A DNA stretch of 26,133 nucleotides, taken from positions 1 through 26,133 of the forward strand of contig JBGRQB010000041.1 in assembly GCA_041725875.1 (NCBI GenBank), in the 5' to 3' direction. Below the pieces are notes generated by a model. The model was given only the letters and a program-made list of their open reading frames with translations, ran no database searches and was not told the origin of the DNA. The position numbers and the translations under genes are program-made. This DNA comes from JBGRQB01 sp041725875. Lineage in GTDB: Bacteria; Bacteroidota; Ignavibacteria; Ignavibacteriales; Melioribacteraceae. Shown piece by piece: positions 8,244-15,006 of the stretch. How positions within the stretch are numbered: the stretch's first letter is position 1; every line of letters starts with the position of its first letter.

Positions 8244-8312
8244 TTCGATAATCATCGAACTAATTTTAAATAATTCAGAAGTTAATGTCAATCTATTTCT
8301 ATGATTATCGAA
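8244..8312 (-). promoter_or_regulatory. Paired inverted operator arms around the ArsR-DUF2087 promoter
   Basis: Arms TTCGATAATCAT (8244-8255) and ATGATTATCGAA (8301-8312) are perfect 12-bp inverted copies. The first also forms a local palindrome TTCGATAATCATCGAA (8244-8259), which covers the predicted transcription start. The second sits just upstream of the -35 box. The geometry suggests repression, perhaps with looping or two dimers. Confidence 0.65.
8263..8291 (-). promoter_or_regulatory. Sigma-70 promoter of the ArsR-DUF2087/GIY-YIG operon
   Basis: On the minus strand: TTGACA (8286-8291), 17 bp, then TAAAAT (8263-8268). The -35 box and spacing are ideal and the -10 box has one mismatch. 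Transcription would start near 8256, giving a leader of about 30 nt that carries the AGGAGG site. Confidence 0.75.
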
Positions 8313-8396
8313 TTATTTAAACTTATCAGTTTATCAAATCTCGACACTTTTTTATATATTCGTGGCATAAATAATTATTAACTAGAGAGTTTTAAT

Positions 8397-10472
8397 ATGA
8401 AAAAAATCTTGTTGTTTCTCCTCTTAATGCTTGTTTCACTTACATTTGCGCAGAAAAAAGCATTTGAAATTGAAGACTTATATAAAGTAAAAACTGTTGG
8501 CGGACCTGTATTGTCACACGATGGTTCCAAAATTGTTTTTACTCTTAGTCAGAGTAACTTGAAAAAATCAACATCAAATACTGATTTATATATTATGAAT
8601 TCTGACGGAAGTGACCTTACGCGCTTTACTTCTGAACCGGGTGCAGAATACAGTCCTGTCTGGAACAACGATGATACAGGAATTTATTATATGTCATACA
8701 AAACAGGAAGTGGTCAGCTGCACTTCAAATCCCTTCACGCTGATACTTCAACTTTGGTAACAGATATAAAATTACCGATGGCATCTCCGAAAATTTCTCC
8801 TGATGGAAAATCAATAATCTTTACTGCAAAAGTTTTCCCCGAGTGTGGAGCTGATGTTGAATGTAACAGCAAAATTAGAAAAGCAACTGCTGCCGGTCCC
8901 GTAAAAGCACACATTTCAGATAGTTTGTTTGTGCGTCACTGGACAGAATATATCGACGGAAAATACTCTCATATATTTTATTACGATATGGAAACAAAAG
9001 CCATAACCGATCTTACACCCGGATTTTACAACTCACCTGCATTTTCTCCGGGCGGAAGCAGCGATTACACTTTTTCTCCTGATTCAAAAGAAGTTGCGTT
9101 TACTTCCAAAAGAGAGAAAAATCCTGAACAATCTACAAATAATGATATTTACATAATTAACACTGATGGAAGCGGCTTAAAAAATATCACGTCTGAAAAC
9201 AAAGGCGCTGATAACCATCCTCTTTATTCTCCTGACGGAAAGTATATTGCTTATCTTACACAAACAACAGTAGGTTATGAATCTGACAGAATTCGTCTTG
9301 CAATTCATAACAGAGAGACCGGAAAGAATAAAATTATAACTGATCCGATTGATAATATGGTTAACAGTTTTGAATGGTCGCGCGATTCAAAACATATCTA
9401 TTTTACAATAAGTGAAAAAGGCTACAATCCGCTTTTAAAAATAAATGTGGAAACAGAAAAGTTTGAAAGACTTTTTGAAAAGCATTCAATCAGAAGTTTT
9501 ACAATTTTCCCTGATGACAGCAAAGTAATTTTCAATTATACTTTTTGCCATAAGCCGACTGAAATTGCATTTTACAAATTTAAAACTTTAAATCCGCGTG
9601 ATTTAACTTCTTTCAATCGTGAGTTTACAAGAACAGTTGATGTTCGTCCGGCTGAACAAGCCTGGGTTAAAGGTGCAAACGGAAAAATGGTTCACGTATT
9701 TATTGTAAAACCTCATAACTTTGATCCGAATAAAAAATATCCACTTGTAATTAATGTGCATGGTGGTCCGCAAATGCAGTGGCAGGATAACTTCCGCGGC
9801 GACTGGCAGGTTTATCCGGGCGCTGGTTATGTTTTAGCTTATCCTAATCCTCACGGATCAACCGGTTACGGACAAGAATATACTTTGGGTATTTCCAAAG
9901 ACTGGGACGGCAAAGTTTACGAAGATGTTATGGCTGTAACAGATTATCTTGCAAAACTTCCTTATGTTGATGAAAACAGAATGGGTGCAATGGGATGGAG
10001 CTACGGCGGTTACTTTATGAATTTGCTTCAGGCTAAAAAAGCTACGCAATTCAAATGCCTTGCTTCGATGATGGGGATTTATGATCTTGAACAATTTTAT
10101 CTTGAAACAGAAGAACTCTGGTTCCCTCAGTGGGATATTGGCGGTGATCCGTGGTCAAACAGAGAAGTTTACCAGAGAATGTCTCCAAGTAATTATGTGC
10201 ATAACTTTTCAATACCAACGCTGGTAATTACAGGAGAAAGAGATTACAGAGTTTCATACAATCAGAGTTTAAGATATTTTACTGCGCTGCAGAAGAAAAA
10301 TGTTCCCTCAAGATTAATTATTTTTGATCACGATGGTCACTGGCCAAGCGGATTAAGATCGATGCCTCTTTATTATAATGCTCATCTTGAATGGTTCCAT
10401 AAATATCTGGGCGGAAAACCTGCTCCCTGGGACAGTAAAAAAATGGTAAGAAATTCACATTTTGAAGATTAA
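8397..10472 (+). CDS. Exported S9 family peptidase (prolyl oligopeptidase / acylaminoacyl-peptidase type)
   Basis: A 691-residue serine peptidase with a Sec signal (MKKILLFLLLMLVSLTFAQ, cleavage after Ala18). An N-terminal beta-propeller of about seven TolB/WD40-like blades follows, seen as repeats such as SPDGKSIIFTAK, SPDSKEVAFTSKR, SPDGKYIAYLTQ and SRDSKHIYFT. The C-terminal alpha/beta-hydrolase (about 415-690) has the nucleophile in GWSYGG (Ser535), Asp616 in GERDYRVSY and His648 in DHDGH. These enzymes remove short peptides from the N-termini of oligopeptides; the propeller excludes folded proteins. Export makes a periplasmic or outer-surface peptide-feeding role likely. The gene is monocistronic, with its own terminator. 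The ribosome site is weak (AGAGAG). Confidence 0.93.
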   Translation: MKKILLFLLLMLVSLTFAQKKAFEIEDLYKVKTVGGPVLSHDGSKIVFTLSQSNLKKSTSNTDLYIMNSDGSDLTRFTSEPGAEYSPVWNNDDTGIYYMSYKTGSGQLHFKSLHADTSTLVTDIKLPMASPKISPDGKSIIFTAKVFPECGADVECNSKIRKATAAGPVKAHISDSLFVRHWTEYIDGKYSHIFYYDMETKAITDLTPGFYNSPAFSPGGSSDYTFSPDSKEVAFTSKREKNPEQSTNNDIYIINTDGSGLKNITSENKGADNHPLYSPDGKYIAYLTQTTVGYESDRIRLAIHNRETGKNKIITDPIDNMVNSFEWSRDSKHIYFTISEKGYNPLLKINVETEKFERLFEKHSIRSFTIFPDDSKVIFNYTFCHKPTEIAFYKFKTLNPRDLTSFNREFTRTVDVRPAEQAWVKGANGKMVHVFIVKPHNFDPNKKYPLVINVHGGPQMQWQDNFRGDWQVYPGAGYVLAYPNPHGSTGYGQEYTLGISKDWDGKVYEDVMAVTDYLAKLPYVDENRMGAMGWSYGGYFMNLLQAKKATQFKCLASMMGIYDLEQFYLETEELWFPQWDIGGDPWSNREVYQRMSPSNYVHNFSIPTLVITGERDYRVSYNQSLRYFTALQKKNVPSRLIIFDHDGHWPSGLRSMPLYYNAHLEWFHKYLGGKPAPWDSKKMVRNSHFED

Positions 10473-10477
10473 TAAAT

Positions 10478-10506
10478 AAAAAAGACAGGCAATGCCTGTC
10501 TTTTTT
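10478..10506. terminator. Bidirectional terminator between convergent genes
   Basis: A perfect 10-bp stem AAAGACAGGC / GCCTGTCTTT (10481-10490, 10494-10503) with a 3-nt loop, flanked by an A-run and a T-run, so it can act in both directions. It ends the S9 peptidase gene and, from the other side, the metal operon. Confidence 0.9.
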
Positions 10507-10514
10507 TATAATAA

Positions 10515-10814
10515 TTATTTCTTAACTTCGGCATCATAACCGAGATCGTTGAAAATTTTTATGATATTTTTAACGTTTGTTTCTTTTTCATTAAAAGTTA
10601 TTGTTACCAATTTTTCAGGAACGTTAACTTTCATATTTACTATTCCCGGTTCGTGAGGAATATTTTTGAAGAATTTAGCTTCACATTTTTCACAATCAAG
10701 TGAAGTTAAAAAAGTTACTGTTTTTTCATTTTCTTTTGCAATATCAGCACTGCAGCCGGCAACAAAAGTTAGTAATAAAAGTATTGTTAAAGTTTTTACA
10801 ATTAATTTTTTCAT
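10515..10814 (-). CDS. Heavy-metal-associated (HMA) domain lipoprotein
   Basis: A 99-residue protein with a lipoprotein signal ending FVAGC (Cys21) and then one HMA domain: TVTFLTSLDCEKCEAKFF with the metal-binding pair C41 and C44, then VNMKVNVPEKLVTITF and the final helix-strand IFNDLGYDAEV. HMA domains bind soft metal ions such as copper(I) and pass them to partners. An envelope-anchored form could pick up or scavenge metal in the periplasm. The ATG at 10814 is preferred because AGGAG lies seven bases upstream; an upstream extension has no ribosome site. It lies 11 bp after the TonB receptor's stop and is therefore in the same operon. Metal identity is inferred only from the family. Confidence 0.87.
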   Translation of the reverse strand: MKKLIVKTLTILLLLTFVAGCSADIAKENEKTVTFLTSLDCEKCEAKFFKNIPHEPGIVNMKVNVPEKLVTITFNEKETNVKNIIKIFNDLGYDAEVKK

Positions 10815-10825
10815 TTTTATATCTC

Positions 10826-13015
10826 CTATAATGAATATCTTAAACCAAGGTAAAATTTTGCACCTGTAATTGGTGCCCAAACTGTTGATGCATCAAAGTT
10901 TTTGCTGAATGGATTTTCCGCTGAAATAATCGGATCATCTTGTTTGTATCCTGTTAAATTTTCCGCTCCAAAATAAGCGTCGAAATATCTGAAATATCTG
11001 GTTATCTGAAAGTTAACAACCAAAAACGGATCATATTCTTTTCCGTACAAATATGTTGATCTGTCAGGAATTCTTCCTTCGCCGTTATACTGGAAAGTCA
11101 CATCATATTGCCACAAACGTAAATCACTCAAATATGATAGTGTGAAAAGTGATTTATATTTACTCACAAGAGGTTTTTCAGTCAGCTTGTTATTGATTGT
11201 CGTTTTAACATCAGTAATTCTGAAAGCAAACAGCAGATCGAGTCTTTCAACTGGCGAATACAACATTTCAAGTTGATAATTATTTGAATATGCATCACCA
11301 TCCAGATTATAAATAAGAATGTTGTCAGAGTCACTATCCTGATCAACCACAACCTGATTCTTAAATTCGGTTCTGTGATATTCAAGATTAACAGTTAACT
11401 CTTTGTCAAACATTTTGAAATATCTTGTAAAAGCAATTCCGTAATTCCATACTTCTTCCTGCTCAGGAGTTTCTAAAAACTTGAAGTTTCTTGAACTTGC
11501 AAGAAGCGGAGAATTTTCAGCAATTACATTTGCACTTCTGTATCCTTTTCCAACTGAGAGACGAGCAATTGTTCTTTCATCAAAATTATATTTAAGATGA
11601 AATCTCGGTGTATAAAAAGTGCCGTAATTATTGTGGAAGTCGGCACGCAGACCCGCCATCAGCACAAATGCAGGATTTGGAGCATAAGTATACTGGAAAT
11701 ATAATCCGGGAACACTTTCTGTTTTATCGAAATTTTCCTGATTAAGTGTCTCTTCATATTTATCGTAAACATAACTTCCGCCAAAGGTAAGTTTATGTTC
11801 CTGCGTTCCTAAAATTGTTGAATAAATAAAATTGGAATAATAGCTGATCTGTTTTCCGTCATAATCTTTTAATCCGAAAAACGAATTTTGTTTATGAACA
11901 ACAAGTTTGTTGATCCATCCAAAAGTTGTACTCTCAAGATTGGAAAATACATAACCTGTTTTTGTAAATACTTCAAATCTTTCTGTATCTACACCAATTC
12001 CATAACCGTTGCTTGTTGTGCGCGGCTTTGAATCGTCGTAAGATTTTTGTCCGGCTTCTCTGCTTTCATTTATATAACTAACACCAAGCTGAGCTGCAAT
12101 TCCGTTTTTCCCCAGATATTTCCATCTGTTCATAACGTTGATTTGTCTCATTTTAGGCATATCATAAAATGAATCGGAATTGTTATCCACTCCTTTGTAG
12201 GAATATTCGCCGTGAGCAAGAACCATAGTAGAGAGTTCGTCATTGATCTTATGAGAATAATTGGCATTTATATCTGATTTGAATTTACTGTTCTGGTACC
12301 AATCAATGTAAAATTTCTCATCCTGATCAGGCTTTTTGAACTCCACGTTTATTTGTCCGGTAATAGATTCATAACCATTAATAACGCTGGCAGTTCCTTT
12401 TGAAATCTGGATAGATTCCATCCAGGGACCCGGAATATAGTTAAGGCCATAAGTTGTTGCAAGCCCTCTTATTCCCGGAATATTTTCCTGCATAACCTGA
12501 GTATACTTTCCTGCCAGTCCGAGCAAACGAATCTGTTTTGCACCTGAAACTGCATCACTGTAATCTACATCCACTGAGGCGTTTGTTTCGAAGCTTTCAG
12601 CCAGATTACAACAGGCGGCTTTCTGCAATTCACTTTTGGTTATGTTTTGAGTCTGCAAAGGTTGAGTCTGATCAAAAAAAGCGCCGTTCTTTTCAACTAC
12701 CTCTATTTCCTCAATTTCTCTCAGACCTTTTAACGTAACTTCGTAATAATTTTTGCTGTCGGTTACCTGCAGTGTGTCTGATTTATATCCGACATAACTG
12801 AAAATAAGTTTATCAGTTGAACTGACTCTTTTTATTCTAAATTCACCTTTCAGGTTAGTTGTTGTACCAACTGTTGAACCCATCCAGATGATGTTAACTC
12901 CGAGCAAAACTCTTTTATTGTTTTTGTTTAATTCATATACCTTACCATCAATATACTGTGCAGATGAAGTTATAAATGTACACAGCAAGATGATGATAGT
13001 AAAAATGTACTTCAT
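10826..13015 (-). CDS. TonB-dependent outer-membrane receptor, metal-operon type
   Basis: The 729-residue protein has a signal peptide (MKYIFTIIILLCTFITSSAQ), a CarboxypepD-regulatory-like beta-sandwich (about 20-95), a plug (about 110-225) and a 22-strand-type barrel ending in FYLGLRYSL. The plug contains KAACCNLAESFETN, DAVSGAKQIRLLGL and GIRGLATTYGLNYIPGPW. This wording is characteristic of a Bacteroidota receptor group that usually sits beside HMA-domain proteins, which fits its place here. The adjacent Cys-Cys in the plug is conserved in that group and might contact metal (inference). The ATG at 13015 has GGAG six bases upstream. It is the middle gene of a three-gene operon. The probable role is uptake of, or response to, a metal ion or metal complex. 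Confidence 0.9.
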   Translation of the reverse strand: MKYIFTIIILLCTFITSSAQYIDGKVYELNKNNKRVLLGVNIIWMGSTVGTTTNLKGEFRIKRVSSTDKLIFSYVGYKSDTLQVTDSKNYYEVTLKGLREIEEIEVVEKNGAFFDQTQPLQTQNITKSELQKAACCNLAESFETNASVDVDYSDAVSGAKQIRLLGLAGKYTQVMQENIPGIRGLATTYGLNYIPGPWMESIQISKGTASVINGYESITGQINVEFKKPDQDEKFYIDWYQNSKFKSDINANYSHKINDELSTMVLAHGEYSYKGVDNNSDSFYDMPKMRQINVMNRWKYLGKNGIAAQLGVSYINESREAGQKSYDDSKPRTTSNGYGIGVDTERFEVFTKTGYVFSNLESTTFGWINKLVVHKQNSFFGLKDYDGKQISYYSNFIYSTILGTQEHKLTFGGSYVYDKYEETLNQENFDKTESVPGLYFQYTYAPNPAFVLMAGLRADFHNNYGTFYTPRFHLKYNFDERTIARLSVGKGYRSANVIAENSPLLASSRNFKFLETPEQEEVWNYGIAFTRYFKMFDKELTVNLEYHRTEFKNQVVVDQDSDSDNILIYNLDGDAYSNNYQLEMLYSPVERLDLLFAFRITDVKTTINNKLTEKPLVSKYKSLFTLSYLSDLRLWQYDVTFQYNGEGRIPDRSTYLYGKEYDPFLVVNFQITRYFRYFDAYFGAENLTGYKQDDPIISAENPFSKNFDASTVWAPITGAKFYLGLRYSL

Positions 13016-13049
13016 CTTGTACTCCGTAAAATTCGTTAAAAAAATAAAA

Positions 13050-13520
13050 TTATACGAGATTACAGGCAGGTATCTTTAATTTGGAAAGTTCAATAATATA
13101 GGAAGAATCCTTCACCAGAATTGGCGGCGGATCTGTTTTAAGGAATTTTATAATTTCATCAGATTTATTTTCATCAATAAAATCAATAATTTCAATACAC
13201 AGACTTTTTATGCTCAGCACAAATATTTTACTGCTTTGTGTAATTGTTTTATGATCACTTTTTACATAATCTGATTTATTACATTTGATTTTTTCGCACA
13301 TACAGCCGGAAGAGTATAACGCAATTTGCTTTTCAGCGCAACAAGACTTTGGTTCCGGCTTAACAGAACAACAACTTACTTTTTGCTCTGTTTTTATCTC
13401 AGATGTACAGTTTGTTTCGCAGCATTTGCAATTGTTTTGGTCAATTACAAATCCCAGCGTTGAAACTGCATAAATGATAACTAAAAGCAGAGATAATATT
13501 TTTTGTGTCTTGTTTTTCAT
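13050..13520 (-). CDS. Cysteine-rich exported protein (resembles HYC_CC_PP-type proteins)
   Basis: A protein of 156 residues (157 if the preceding ATG is used) with an N-terminal membrane segment or signal (ILSLLLVIIYAVSTLGFV) and 13 cysteines. Most lie at residues 30-80 as single or paired Cys: NCKCCETNC, VSCCSV, KSCCAE and GCMCEKIKC. A C-terminal DPPPILVKD follows. Paired cysteines plus a late PP motif recall the small exported proteins found beside this class of TonB receptor in Bacteroidota, although the usual His-Tyr-Cys is not present. Dense Cys next to an HMA protein suggests metal binding in the envelope. Two ATGs are adjacent; the second lies seven bases from GGA. It is the first gene of the operon, 34 bp before the receptor gene. 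Confidence 0.72.
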   Translation of the reverse strand: MKNKTQKILSLLLVIIYAVSTLGFVIDQNNCKCCETNCTSEIKTEQKVSCCSVKPEPKSCCAEKQIALYSSGCMCEKIKCNKSDYVKSDHKTITQSSKIFVLSIKSLCIEIIDFIDENKSDEIIKFLKTDPPPILVKDSSYIIELSKLKIPACNLV

Positions 13521-13536
13521 CATAATTCCGACTAAG

Positions 13537-13585
13537 TATCTAAATTTACAAATTCTTTCTCATCAACTCAATAAATATTTAGATA
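13537..13585 (-). promoter_or_regulatory. Promoter of the metal operon within an inverted repeat
   Basis: Leftward TTG (13569-13571), 20 bp, TAAATTTA (13541-13548), close to the TAnnTTTG type. Inverted arms TATCTAAAT (13537-13545) and ATTTAGATA (13577-13585) flank and overlap it, so a regulator bound there would block the promoter. The regulator is not in view. Confidence 0.5.
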
Positions 13586-13672
13586 ACATCTGAATAATTT
13601 TGAGAATTCTCTCTAATATTATCAGGATTTACTTTATTTTTACCATAGTGTTTAATAAAAAATTATACCGCT

Positions 13673-14824
13673 ATGAGTGATAAAAAATCAAAGATAAATG
13701 AAGAAAATTCATACAGACCCGACTGGCATCCCGATGAAGCCGGTGAAGAATTTGCAATAAGAGTTGTAAAAGGTGTTGAAAAGAAAAACGAAAACAACAC
13801 TGCGGCTAATTCTTCTGTTAAATCAACAAAATCTGTGGTTAAAAGAAGAAAACTTGATATTGATGATTATGTTGAGGGAGTTCTGGCAAATGACAGAACA
13901 ACTCTTGCCCGCACCATAACTTTAATAGAAAGCAATTCCCGAAAACATCAGGAAATTTCGCAAAAAGTGCTTCAAAAACTTTTACCATATTCTGGAAAAT
14001 CGCTGCGCGTAGGAATAACAGGTGTGCCGGGAGCAGGAAAAAGTACATTGATAGAAGCATTGGGAATGTATCTTATTAACAAAGGATTAAAAGTTGCTGT
14101 TTTGGCTGTAGATCCGAGCAGTACTGTAACAGGCGGAAGTGTTCTTGGTGACAAAACCAGAATGGAACAGCTTTCCCGTGAGAGCGACTGTTTTATTCGT
14201 CCTTCCCCTTCCGGCGGAACTCTTGGAGGTGTAACAAGGAAGAGTCGTGAAACAATGATGGTCTGCGAAGCTGCCGGTTATGATGTAATTCTGGTTGAAA
14301 CCGTTGGTGTGGGACAAAATGAAGTGACTGTCCGCTCAATGGTCGATTTTTTCCTTTTAGTTATGATTGCCGGAGCCGGTGATGAATTGCAGGGAATTAA
14401 AAAAGGTGTTATAGAAATTGCCGATGCCCTGCTTGTAAATAAAGCTGATGGTGATAACAAAGCCCGCGCAGAATCTGCAAGAATGGATTATTCAAACGCA
14501 TTACATTACTTAATGCCCGCTACGGAAGGATGGCAGACAGATGCTTATAAATGTTCTGCTTTAACCGGAGAAGGTGTTGACGAAATATGGGAAACCATTA
14601 AGAAGTTTGAAAAAATTGTTAAAGATTCAGGTGTTTTTGAAAAGCGAAGAAAAGATCAGACCGTGGAATGGATATTCAGTATGGTTGAAGAATCACTAAA
14701 AGAAAGATTTTACAACGATACTACAATAAAAACAGAAATTCCGGGAATGAAAGAAAATGTTGGAAGTGGAAAAATGCTTGCAACTCAAGCCGCTGAAAAA
14801 TTGTTAAATATATATTTTAAATAG
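13673..14824 (+). CDS. meaB: Methylmalonyl-CoA mutase-associated GTPase MeaB (ArgK family)
   Basis: A 383-residue G3E-class P-loop GTPase. It has Walker A GVPGAGKS (117-124), the Walker B/switch region VLAVDPSSTVTGGSVLGDKTRM, ETVGVGQNE (switch II) and the guanine-specificity motif NKAD. MeaB escorts adenosylcobalamin to methylmalonyl-CoA mutase and protects the enzyme, so it links this organism to B12-dependent propionate/succinate metabolism. The first ~60 residues are polar, low-complexity and probably disordered, longer than in typical MeaB. No mutase gene is adjacent, so the partner must be elsewhere. The ATG has no clear ribosome site, which is not rare in this phylum. It is a single-gene unit with its own terminator. 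Confidence 0.95.
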   Translation: MSDKKSKINEENSYRPDWHPDEAGEEFAIRVVKGVEKKNENNTAANSSVKSTKSVVKRRKLDIDDYVEGVLANDRTTLARTITLIESNSRKHQEISQKVLQKLLPYSGKSLRVGITGVPGAGKSTLIEALGMYLINKGLKVAVLAVDPSSTVTGGSVLGDKTRMEQLSRESDCFIRPSPSGGTLGGVTRKSRETMMVCEAAGYDVILVETVGVGQNEVTVRSMVDFFLLVMIAGAGDELQGIKKGVIEIADALLVNKADGDNKARAESARMDYSNALHYLMPATEGWQTDAYKCSALTGEGVDEIWETIKKFEKIVKDSGVFEKRRKDQTVEWIFSMVEESLKERFYNDTTIKTEIPGMKENVGSGKMLATQAAEKLLNIYFK

Positions 14825-14870
14825 AATCAGCCAGAGAAGCCTCGAATACTCTGGCTGATTTTAGTTATTT
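14825..14870 (+). terminator. Terminator of meaB
   Basis: A perfect 12-bp stem AATCAGCCAGAG / CTCTGGCTGATT (14825-14836, 14849-14860) with a 12-nt loop, followed by TTTTAGTTATTTT. It starts one base after the stop codon's last base. Confidence 0.88.
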
Positions 14871-15006
14871 TAAACTTCTTAGGCCCTGTTGCTTTTACAA
14901 GAAATTATAATACTTCTAATAACTTAATTGAGTTAAAGATCTCCACCTTTCTCTACAACCATACGAAGTAATACGTATTAGATTGGTTTTACCCTGACTT
15001 GTTGAA

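Noticed and set aside
10815..10880. N-terminal extension of the HMA lipoprotein
   Set aside because: It lacks a ribosome site and overlaps the receptor gene; the AGGAG-led ATG at 10814 directly starts a good lipoprotein signal.
14871..15006. Palindrome TAATACGTATTA (14969-14980) and GGCCCTGTTGC between meaB and the TonB receptor as an insertion-sequence relic
   Set aside because: No second end, target duplication or transposase remnant is seen. A 12-bp A+T-rich palindrome can be chance, so nothing is called in this stretch.
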